From Alcaligenaceae bacterium SAGV5 (GTDB lineage Bacteria > Pseudomonadota > Gammaproteobacteria > Burkholderiales > Burkholderiaceae_B): a stretch of DNA of 64,000 nt. A program made the position numbers and the translations under genes. Below the pieces are notes generated by a model. It ran no database searches. It saw only the letters and a program-made list of their open reading frames with translations, and had not been told where the DNA came from. The number at the start of each line of letters is the position of its first letter. Within the stretch, counting starts at the first letter, position 1. The DNA lies in assembly GCA_009360345.1 (NCBI GenBank), contig SPDP01000001.1:1674001-1738000 (forward strand). Direction: 5' to 3'. Below are positions 57,961 to 64,000 of the stretch, one piece after another.

Positions 57961-60249
57961 ATGTCCCTGCTCGACAACCTCAATCCCCCCCAGCTCGCCG
58001 CCGTCACCATCGAACCGCGCCACGCCCTGGTGCTGGCCGGTGCCGGCAGCGGCAAGACACGGGTGTTGACCACGCGCATGGCCTGGCTCATCCAGACCGG
58101 CCAGGTCAGTCCGCACGGATTGATGGCGGTCACTTTCACCAACAAGGCCGCGCGCGAGATGCTGACACGCATCAGCGCGCTGTTGCCCATCAATACCCGG
58201 GGCATGTGGATAGGCACCTTCCACGGCCTGTGCAACCGCATGCTGCGCGCGCACTACCGCGATGCCGGCCTGCCGCAGACCTTCCAGATCCTGGATACGG
58301 CGGACCAGTTGTCGGCCATCAAGCGGCTGCTCAAGGGCGCGGGCGTGGACGACGAGAAATACCCGCCGCGCCAGGTGCAGCACTTCATCAATGCCGCCAA
58401 GGAAGAAGGGCTGCGCCACACCGAAGTCGAGGCCCACGACAGCTTCAACCGGCAGATGGTGGAACTCTACGGCATGTACGATGCCCAGTGCCAGCGAGAG
58501 GGCGTGGTCGATTTCCCCGAACTGCTGCTGCGCTGCCACGAGCTGCTGACCCGCAATGCGCCCATCCGCGAGCATTACCAGCATCGGTTCCGCCATATCC
58601 TGGTGGACGAGTTCCAGGATACCAACCGGCTCCAGTACCGCTGGCTCAAGTTGCTGGCGGGGGGCGGCGCGGCCCTGTTCGCCGTGGGGGACGACGACCA
58701 GTCCATCTACGCGTTCCGCGGCGCCAATGTGGGCAACATGGCGGAATTCGAGCGCGAATACGCGCACGACCGGGTCATCCGGCTGGAACAGAACTACCGG
58801 TCGCACGGGCACATCCTGGATGCGGCCAATACGCTGATCCGCAACAACTCCGGCCGCCTGGGCAAGAACCTGTGGACCGACCAGGGGCATGGCGAACCCA
58901 TCCGCGTCTACGAGGCGTTGTCCGACGCCCAGGAAGCCCAGTGGGTGATCGAGGAGATCCGTTCGCTGGTGGGCGAGGGCAGGCTGCGCCGCGAGGTCGC
59001 CATCCTGTACCGCAGCAACGCCCAGTCGCGGGTGCTCGAACACGCGCTGTTCTCGGCGGGCATCCCATACAAGGTCTACGGCGGCCTGCGCTTCTTCGAG
59101 CGCCAGGAGGTCAAGCACGCGCTGGCCTACCTGCGCTTGATGGAAAATCCGCACGACGACACGGCCTGGATGCGGGTGGTGAATTTCCCGGCGCGGGGCA
59201 TCGGCGCGCGCACGCTCGAGCAGCAGGCCGACATCGCGCGCCTGCACAATTGCAGCCTGTACTCGGCGGTGAGCCAGGTGCCGGGCCGCGGCGGCAACAA
59301 CCTGGCGCAGTTCGCGGGCCTGATCGACCGCATGCGTTTCGAAACACAGAACCTGCCGCTGCACGAGATCGTGGACCACGTGATCGAGGCCAGCGGCCTG
59401 ATCCAGCACTACCTGCAGGAAAAGGAAGGCGCCGAGCGCATCGAGAACTTGCGGGAACTGGTCAACGCGGCGGCGGCCTTTGCCGCCGAGGGGGGCTACG
59501 GCCTGGCGGACGCCGGTGCCCTGGCGCAGACGCTGCCCGAGTCCGGGGTCGACCTGCCGTCCCCGCTGGCGGCCTTCCTGTCGCACGCGGCGCTGGAGGC
59601 GGGCGACAACCAGGCGAGCGAGGGGCAGGACGCGGTCCAGTTGATGACCGTCCACGCGGCCAAGGGCCTGGAGTTCGAGGCCGTGTTCATCTCCGGCCTG
59701 GAGGAAGGGCTGTTCCCGCACGAGAACAGCGTCCTGGAGCAATCCGGGCTCGAAGAAGAGCGGCGGCTGATGTACGTGGCGGTGACGCGTGCCCGCGAGC
59801 GGCTATACCTGAGCTTTTCGCAGACGCGCATGTTGCATGGCCAGACCCGCTACAACATGCGGTCGCGCTTTCTTGCCGAGGTGCCCGAGGAGTCGCTGAA
59901 GTGGCTCACGCCCAGCAATGGCCGGGCCAAGGCGGTGGATACCGCCGGTGGCTGGGGACGCGCCGCCTGGGGCGAGGAGTCCGGGCGCGGCGGCTTCTCG
60001 CGGCCGGCCAAGGATGCGCCTTACGTGGGATCGTCCGAGGGCTACTCGAGCCGCCGCACGTCCGACGCGGGGGTCGAGGTCAACGGGCGGATCTTCAAGG
60101 TGGGCCAGAGCGTGGCGCATCCCAAGTTCGGCGAAGGGGTCATCGTCAGCCTCCTGGGCAGCGGCCAGGACGCCCAGGTCCAGGTCAATTTCGGCGGGGT
60201 GGGCACCAAGACGCTGGCGCTGGCCATGGCCAAGCTCGATCCGGCCTGA
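57961..60249 (+). CDS. UvrD/PcrA/Rep-family DNA helicase
   Basis: Superfamily 1A 3'-5' helicase of 762 residues. Motifs: Q motif LNPPQLAAV, Walker A AGAGSGKTRVLTTR (about residue 25), Ia FTNKAARE, GTFHGLCNRML, Walker B LVDEFQDTNRLQ, DDDQSIYAFRGANVGN, ARG-containing NYRSHGHIL, and the C-terminal TVHAAKGLEFEAVFISGLEEGLFP and YVAVTRARERLYL. The C-terminal tail contains the low-complexity linker and the EVNGRIFKVGQSVAHPKFGEG Tudor-like domain typical of UvrD/PcrA that contacts RNA polymerase. Involved in nucleotide excision and mismatch repair. I cannot decide by eye between uvrD, pcrA and rep labels. Confidence 0.92.
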   Translation: MSLLDNLNPPQLAAVTIEPRHALVLAGAGSGKTRVLTTRMAWLIQTGQVSPHGLMAVTFTNKAAREMLTRISALLPINTRGMWIGTFHGLCNRMLRAHYRDAGLPQTFQILDTADQLSAIKRLLKGAGVDDEKYPPRQVQHFINAAKEEGLRHTEVEAHDSFNRQMVELYGMYDAQCQREGVVDFPELLLRCHELLTRNAPIREHYQHRFRHILVDEFQDTNRLQYRWLKLLAGGGAALFAVGDDDQSIYAFRGANVGNMAEFEREYAHDRVIRLEQNYRSHGHILDAANTLIRNNSGRLGKNLWTDQGHGEPIRVYEALSDAQEAQWVIEEIRSLVGEGRLRREVAILYRSNAQSRVLEHALFSAGIPYKVYGGLRFFERQEVKHALAYLRLMENPHDDTAWMRVVNFPARGIGARTLEQQADIARLHNCSLYSAVSQVPGRGGNNLAQFAGLIDRMRFETQNLPLHEIVDHVIEASGLIQHYLQEKEGAERIENLRELVNAAAAFAAEGGYGLADAGALAQTLPESGVDLPSPLAAFLSHAALEAGDNQASEGQDAVQLMTVHAAKGLEFEAVFISGLEEGLFPHENSVLEQSGLEEERRLMYVAVTRARERLYLSFSQTRMLHGQTRYNMRSRFLAEVPEESLKWLTPSNGRAKAVDTAGGWGRAAWGEESGRGGFSRPAKDAPYVGSSEGYSSRRTSDAGVEVNGRIFKVGQSVAHPKFGEGVIVSLLGSGQDAQVQVNFGGVGTKTLALAMAKLDPA

Positions 60250-60276
60250 GGGGGCCGGGGCCGCGTGAGCGCGGCC

Positions 60277-60765
60277 TCAGGCCTGGCGGCGCCGCGGCTC
60301 GGCGGCGTGGATGAAGACGGTGTAGGTATCGGCGGGGTGGGGAACCCCGGCCAGGTCGAGCGCATGGCCGACCGCGCCACGATGGTAGGTGCCGTGGTTG
60401 ACGATGTGGAACAGTATTTCCTTGCGCGACATCGTGCCGCGCTGGCCATCGGCGAACACGAAGGAGACGGCCTCGTCTTCGTCGGGCGGCCCGAGCCGCT
60501 CCACATAGGCGCCATACCAGGCGTCGGACCGGACGATGCGTTCCCGCAACGTGTCCAGCGCCGGCAACCGCGGCGTGTTGGTCGAGGCGTGCGGCGCCGG
60601 GGCGCCCTCCAGGCGCGACCGGAACAGCTCCTCGACGATGATCATGTGATTGAGCTGCTGGGTCGCGAAGCGCAGGGATTCCGCCCGCGAGCCGTCAAGG
60701 CGGCCGATGGCATCGAGCGTGCGCAGGTCCGCCCAGGCCTTGTACTGGAACGCCTGCCGCAGCAT
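60277..60765 (-). CDS. DinB family protein
   Basis: Four-helix-bundle protein of 162 residues of the DinB/YfiT superfamily. It begins LRQAFQYKAWADLRTLDAIG, has NHMIIVEELFRSRLEG with the first metal His, and HIVNHGTYHRGAVGHAL carrying the other two His residues, a standard three-His site. Members are thiol-dependent transferases or DNA-damage-induced proteins; the function here is unknown. It ends 27 bases after the helicase stop on the opposite strand and starts one base from the infA stop, in the same direction as infA, so the two may share a transcript. Confidence 0.85.
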   Translation of the reverse strand: MLRQAFQYKAWADLRTLDAIGRLDGSRAESLRFATQQLNHMIIVEELFRSRLEGAPAPHASTNTPRLPALDTLRERIVRSDAWYGAYVERLGPPDEDEAVSFVFADGQRGTMSRKEILFHIVNHGTYHRGAVGHALDLAGVPHPADTYTVFIHAAEPRRRQA

Positions 60766-60766
60766 G

Positions 60767-61036
60767 TCAGTTGCGCCGCAGGGGACGGCGGTTGCCGGGC
60801 GTGGGCGACGGACCGTCCTTGTGCCGGAAGCTGATGCGTCCCTTGGTCAGGTCGTACGGGGACAGTTCCATCGTGACCCGGTCGCCGGCCAGAATGCGGA
60901 TACGGTGCTTGCGCATTTTGCCCGATGCGTAGGCGGCAACTTGCATGCCGTTTTCCAGTGTGACGCGAAAGCTGGTCGCGGGCAGCACTTCGGCAACGAC
61001 GCCTTCCATTTCGATCAGTTCTTCCTTATTCGACAT
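60767..61036 (-). CDS. infA: Translation initiation factor IF-1
   Basis: OB-fold protein of 89 residues, start at ATG 61036 behind [76 protein letters not shown] form the IF-1 core of about 72 residues. A 17-residue basic tail ([17 protein letters not shown]) extends it; betaproteobacteria often carry an additional IF-1 of this longer form besides the 72-residue copy of the ribosomal protein cluster. It is next to a cold-shock gene, so it may contribute to initiation in the cold. Confidence 0.93.
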   Translation of the reverse strand: MSNKEELIEMEGVVAEVLPATSFRVTLENGMQVAAYASGKMRKHRIRILAGDRVTMELSPYDLTKGRISFRHKDGPSPTPGNRRPLRRN

Positions 61037-61262
61037 GGTCGATTCCTCCTGTGCATGCGAATGCATAAAAACGAGCTTCGGCCATGGCGGGGCCATGGCA
61101 TGCGGCAAGGTGGCGCAACGCGCCAGCGATGACGGGGAAGTTCGCGGTGAAACGCCGGGGCCCTGAAGGGCCGGCGCGTGGTGGCGGCCGCCTGGGTTTG
61201 CCGTGTCGCGGAAGCTCGGGGTGGCCCCCTGGGTCGGGAGCCTTTCTTCCAGGCAAAAACAA

Positions 61263-61286
61263 AAAACCCCCGCAAGCGGGGGTTTT
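61263..61286 (-). terminator. Rho-independent terminator of the cold-shock gene
   Basis: AAAACCCCCGC (61263-61273) pairs with GCGGGGGTTTT (61276-61286); the minus strand continues into TTTTTTGTTTTTG. It lies 22 bases beyond the csp stop codon. Confidence 0.9.
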
Positions 61287-61308
61287 CAGCGGATAAGCGG
61301 ATTATAGC

Positions 61309-61512
61309 TTATACGGGCTGGATGTTGGAAGCCTGGCGGCCCTTGGGGCCGACGGTGACTTCGAAACGGACCTTCTGGTTTTCCTGGAGGGTCTTGAAGC
61401 CGTCGACGCGGATTTCGGAGAAATGGGCGAACAGGTCGTCGCCGCCCGAATCAGCCGTGATGAAGCCAAAGCCCTTGGCGTCGTTGAACCATTTGACGGT
61501 ACCGGTTTCCAT
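61309..61512 (-). CDS. Cold shock protein (CspA family)
   Basis: Single cold-shock domain of 67 residues. The start is ATG 61512 ([19 protein letters not shown]) with AAGGATAG before it; the earlier frame is not supported. RNA-binding motifs RNP1 (KGFGFI) and RNP2 (DLFAHFS) are intact, and [13 protein letters not shown] is the usual C-terminus. These proteins melt RNA secondary structure and act as antiterminators or chaperones. It is monocistronic, with its own strong terminator, and its upstream leader faces a possible rightward small ORF at 61576. Confidence 0.95.
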   Translation of the reverse strand: METGTVKWFNDAKGFGFITADSGGDDLFAHFSEIRVDGFKTLQENQKVRFEVTVGPKGRQASNIQPV

Positions 61513-61575
61513 GGTGTCTATCCTTGAAATGAAAAAACCATACGAATGTAAGCAAGACAATCAAGGATGGAGACC

Positions 61576-61692
61576 ATGAACAACCGTACCGCAGTGGTAA
61601 GCGATTTTGTACAGCAACTCGTACTCTTGAAAATCATGCCCCGCCGTTATACGGGCTATCGTTGGGCCCGTCAACCGCGTTTGCCGGATTGA
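61576..61692 (+). CDS. Possible small protein divergent from the cold-shock gene
   Basis: A frame of 38 codons, below the usual length cut-off, starts MNNRTAVVSDFVQQLVLLKI and ends RQPRLPD. It has GGATGGAGACC directly before the ATG, a good Shine-Dalgarno at correct spacing, and a short hydrophobic segment (DFVQQLVLLKIM) followed by a basic C-terminus (RRYTGYRWARQPR). It overlaps the region expected to hold the csp promoter and 5' leader on the other strand. I do not recognise it; conservation would decide whether it is real. Confidence 0.35.
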   Translation: MNNRTAVVSDFVQQLVLLKIMPRRYTGYRWARQPRLPD

Positions 61693-61759
61693 ACCGGAAA
61701 ATGCCGGCGGTGTGGGTAAAGTCCCGGGTTTTCACTGAGAAAATACCTGGGAAAATCGT

Positions 61760-62545
61760 TCAGGAACCATTACCGGACGCCGGGGCGGGAGGGGGTCCGA
61801 ATACGCTGGTGTAGGTCGGATAAAAACTGCAATACAGCACCGCGGCGGCGGCAAAATTGAAGGGCATCTGGATCAGGCCGGAAATCGTCGGCGACATGCC
61901 GACGGCTTCAAGCAGGCTGCCGCCCAGTTCCAGCGCCAGGACGACGAGCAGCCAGGTCGCGCCATACATGAGGAACGCCCCCTTGTTGCGCCAGCACGCG
62001 ATGCCGGAAAAGAACAAGGCCTTGCGGATACCCAGCCGGTGCCAGGCCACCAGCGCCGGCGCATGCCAGAACAGCCCCGCGATGATCACGTAAAAGAGGC
62101 CGAACAAGGCGATGGGGGCACGCATGGCCGCCAGCACCGCGCCCACGTCGTCGGATGACAGCCCGGACATCGCCTCGCTCAGGCCGTCGGCGAAAGGCAG
62201 GAAGGCGGCCAGGCCCGCCACCAGCACGGCGGCCACGTACAGGACGCCCATCGCCGCGAGCTTCTTGAACAGACCCGGCGCCTTGAGCACCCCGAACAGG
62301 CGCAGGGGCAGCACCGTGTGGCCCTGTTCGATGGCGCGGCAGGCCTCCAGGGTCATGACGGTGATCGCCGGCATGCCGGCGACGAACAGCAGGGGCCCGA
62401 TGGGAGCGAGGATGCTGGCCACCAAGACCATGAAACCGACGGTCAGGGCCCAGGTAAACATCGCCATGGGCTGGAGGCGGAACAGGGCGAGCCCGTCGCG
62501 CACCCATTGCCAGCCAGCGCCGGGTGCCAGGGAGGCGGCTTGCAT
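61760..62545 (-). CDS. BPSS1780 family membrane protein
   Basis: Integral membrane protein of 261 residues, start at ATG 62545 behind GGGAGG. It has a conserved opening (GAGWQWVRDGLALFRLQPMAMFTWAL) and about six hydrophobic helices, with MPAITVMTLEACRAIEQGHTV and ACWRNKGAFLMYGATWLLVV between them. The layout WQWI..GF.LF...P...... and the helix spacing match the BPSS1780 family named from Burkholderia pseudomallei. Function unknown. It is downstream of thrB on the same strand (78 bases apart), an arrangement common in Burkholderiales. Confidence 0.8.
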   Translation of the reverse strand: MQAASLAPGAGWQWVRDGLALFRLQPMAMFTWALTVGFMVLVASILAPIGPLLFVAGMPAITVMTLEACRAIEQGHTVLPLRLFGVLKAPGLFKKLAAMGVLYVAAVLVAGLAAFLPFADGLSEAMSGLSSDDVGAVLAAMRAPIALFGLFYVIIAGLFWHAPALVAWHRLGIRKALFFSGIACWRNKGAFLMYGATWLLVVLALELGGSLLEAVGMSPTISGLIQMPFNFAAAAVLYCSFYPTYTSVFGPPPAPASGNGS

Positions 62546-62622
62546 CAGCGGCCTCCCTGCTGGTTCTGGATGCGTGCGCGGGCCCTTGTCGGCGCGCGCC
62601 GGTAGGAAAGATGTGTCATGGT

Positions 62623-63591
62623 TCAGGGAAGCGGAAAAAGATCGCCGTCGCGCCGCAGGCGCAGGATGCGTTCGAAATGAGTGGGGTCGTGCGGCGTCAG
62701 GGTCTGCGCCGGGCGCGGCAGGTGGAAATCGCGCAACCGGGACATCCAGAAACGCAGCGCGGCGGCCCGCAGCACGGTGCGCCACGAGGCGCGTTCCCCG
62801 TCCGTCAGCGGCCGCACCTGGTCGTAGGCGCTCAGCAGCGCCTGGGCAAGCTCGGGCTGGAAGGCGCCGCTGGCGTGGGCGATGCACCAGTCGTTGGCGC
62901 ATACCGCCAGATCGAACAGCCAGGTATCGCAGCCGGCGAAGTAGAAATCGATGAAGCCGCCCAGCACGGGCGCGTCACGCGTGCCGGCGAACAGGACGTT
63001 GTCGCGGAACAGGTCGCAGTGCGCCGGGCCCCGAGGCAGCTCGTGGTAGGCCGCGGTCTGGGCGAAGGCCGTCTGGACATCGATCTCGTCGCGCAGGATG
63101 GCGGCGGTGCCCGGATCCAGGTAGGGGGCGACGACGGGCGCGGTCTCCTGCCACCAGGCGAGTCCGAGCAGATTGGGTTGCACCGACGGGAAGCCGCGTC
63201 CGGCCAGGTGCATGCGGGCGAGCGTGGCGCCGACCTGCTCGCAATGGGCGGGCAGCGGCGACATTTCGCATTTGCCCGGCAGCAGGGTGGCGATGGTGCA
63301 GGGCTTGCCGTTCAGCTCGGCCAGCCGGCGTCCGTCGTGCGCGGCCTGGGGATGGGGGACGGGTATCCCGTGTTCCGCCAGGTGGGTCATCAGGTCGATG
63401 TAGAACGGCAATTGTTCGCGCGTCAGGCGCTCGAACAGCGTCAGCACATACTCGCCCTGGCTGGTCGTGAGGAAATAATTGGTGTTCTCGATGCCGGACG
63501 GGATGCCGCGCAGGGCGCGCAGCTCGCCCAGCGTATAGTCGGCAAGCAGGTCGCGGGCATCCGTTTCGGTGACGGGGGTGAAGACGGCCAT
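62623..63591 (-). CDS. thrB: Homoserine kinase (ThrB, APH-fold type)
   Basis: Kinase of 322 residues phosphorylating homoserine in threonine biosynthesis. It belongs to the aminoglycoside-phosphotransferase-like class used by betaproteobacteria, not the GHMP class. MAVFTPVTETDARDLLADYTLGEL, GIPSGIENTNYFLTTSQGEYVLTLFE (nucleotide contact), the Brenner motif PAHCDLFRDNVLF and the metal-binding GGFIDFYFAGCDTWLFDLA are all present. Start ATG 63591; the upstream in-frame ATG at 63633 would add an Arg-rich stretch. Shine-Dalgarno is weak. Confidence 0.92.
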   Translation of the reverse strand: MAVFTPVTETDARDLLADYTLGELRALRGIPSGIENTNYFLTTSQGEYVLTLFERLTREQLPFYIDLMTHLAEHGIPVPHPQAAHDGRRLAELNGKPCTIATLLPGKCEMSPLPAHCEQVGATLARMHLAGRGFPSVQPNLLGLAWWQETAPVVAPYLDPGTAAILRDEIDVQTAFAQTAAYHELPRGPAHCDLFRDNVLFAGTRDAPVLGGFIDFYFAGCDTWLFDLAVCANDWCIAHASGAFQPELAQALLSAYDQVRPLTDGERASWRTVLRAAALRFWMSRLRDFHLPRPAQTLTPHDPTHFERILRLRRDGDLFPLP

Positions 63592-63676
63592 GGATAAGCG
63601 GGATAAGGGCGGGGATCGACGATTTACCCGCATTCTAGCGTCATCGTCCCCGCCGCCGGCCCGCTCGTCGCAGACG

Positions 63677-64000
63677 CTACAGGTTCAACAGCCGCTCTCG
63701 CTCGCCCGCGGACTGGGTGAACCCTTCGTGCTGGTAGAAATCGAAGATGGCATCGACGATCGCCTGGGGATCGTCGATGACCTGCAGCAGGTCGGGGTCG
63801 TCCGGCGATATCAGGCCCTGCGCCAGCGGCTGGGCGCGGATCCAGTCCACCAGGCCCCGCCAGTACTCGGAACCGACCAGGATGATGGGCATCTTCCGGC
63901 TCTTGTTGGTCTGCACCAGCGTCAGCGCCTCGAACAGTTCGTCCAGCGTGCCGTAGCCGCCCGGCAGCACCACATAGGCCGAGGTGAACTTGACGAAGGC
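63677..64000 (-). CDS. LOG family protein (partial, 5' end beyond the window)
   Basis: The C-terminal 107 residues of a lysine-decarboxylase-like (LOG) protein. The family motif PGGYGTLDEL is intact and preceded by KFTSAYVVL; TNKSRKMPIILVGSEYWRGLVDWI follows. LOG proteins are phosphoribohydrolases releasing free cytokinins or purine bases from nucleoside monophosphates. The start and the conserved upstream Arg/Glu site lie outside the window, so length and start cannot be judged. Convergent or tandem neighbours on the far side are unknown. Confidence 0.85.
   Translation of the reverse strand, partial: AFVKFTSAYVVLPGGYGTLDELFEALTLVQTNKSRKMPIILVGSEYWRGLVDWIRAQPLAQGLISPDDPDLLQVIDDPQAIVDAIFDFYQHEGFTQSAGERERLLNL

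Noticed and set aside
57940..59742. Open frame of 600 codons antisense to the UvrD-type helicase
   Set aside because: Shadow frame; the helicase has all SF1 motifs.
1..64000. CRISPR arrays, tRNA or rRNA genes, insertion sequences
   Set aside because: No regularly spaced repeats, no tRNA cloverleaf or CCA-type end, no rRNA-like stretch and no transposase-like frame was found by eye; the repeats seen are four scattered intergenic elements.

Overview
The window reads as a chromosomal segment of a high-GC betaproteobacterium of the family Alcaligenaceae (Bordetella/Achromobacter type). This rests on the strong GC bias, two Bug-type periplasmic solute-binding proteins, many degradative-type operons each with its own regulator, a BPSS1780-family membrane protein, a C-terminally extended second IF-1, and a small H-NS-like protein with the YRHP...TWTGRGKPPRW tail. 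The genus is inferred, not proven. I saw no rRNA, tRNA, CRISPR array, insertion sequence or prophage.

Layout. 1-7350: a DUF2236 gene running off the left edge, then a czcICBA heavy-metal efflux operon. 7412-9316: a TetR regulator and an MFS transporter. 9327-13494: an alpha/beta hydrolase, TetR and Rid-family gene read leftward, opposed to a ferritin-like diiron protein and a Bug protein read rightward; the two promoters are mirror images and each carries a palindrome just after its -10. 13687-17205: a TRAP transporter (dctPQM) behind a sigma-54 promoter. 17198-22329: an IclR / hydrolase / VOC operon, a flavin monooxygenase and a divergent LysR. 22436-24137: TRIC-like channel and AI-2E-family permease. 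24361-29537: a DUF6351 lipoprotein and Bug protein behind a second sigma-54 promoter, followed by a DctB-like sensor kinase cut off in its ATP-binding domain. 29465-33232: a GntR regulator divergent from a Rieske dioxygenase and a glutamine-synthetase-like ligase, with two shared TGGATCCA sites. 33428-37134: fbp and pepN. 37278-42803: DUF4136 lipoprotein, an AcrR/TtgR-like TetR, DUF486 protein, H-NS-like protein, YaeQ, cyclopropane synthase and a zinc metallopeptidase. 43268-49305: an AcrAB-OprM-type multidrug pump. 49420-64000: housekeeping genes (rRNA methyltransferase, hemJ, proA, holA, lptE, leuS, uvrD-type helicase, DinB, infA, csp, thrB, LOG).

How the parts connect. Most accessory modules pair a regulator with operator-like palindromes that can be read directly. 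Two of these links cross distance: the TetR gene at 37977-38621 and the multidrug pump at 43268 carry related long palindromes of the same design 4.4 kb apart, and both sigma-54 promoters drive solute-binding-protein operons while the only sigma-54-type sensor kinase in view is truncated. Four copies of a dispersed intergenic element of about 90-170 bp lie downstream of genes, always in the orientation of the gene they follow.

The best candidates for undescribed biology are the Rieske dioxygenase / glutamine-synthetase-like pair, the mirrored diiron / Rid / hydrolase regulon, the sigma-54 / truncated-kinase locus and the dispersed element. All functional statements rest on reading motifs by eye; no database search was run.
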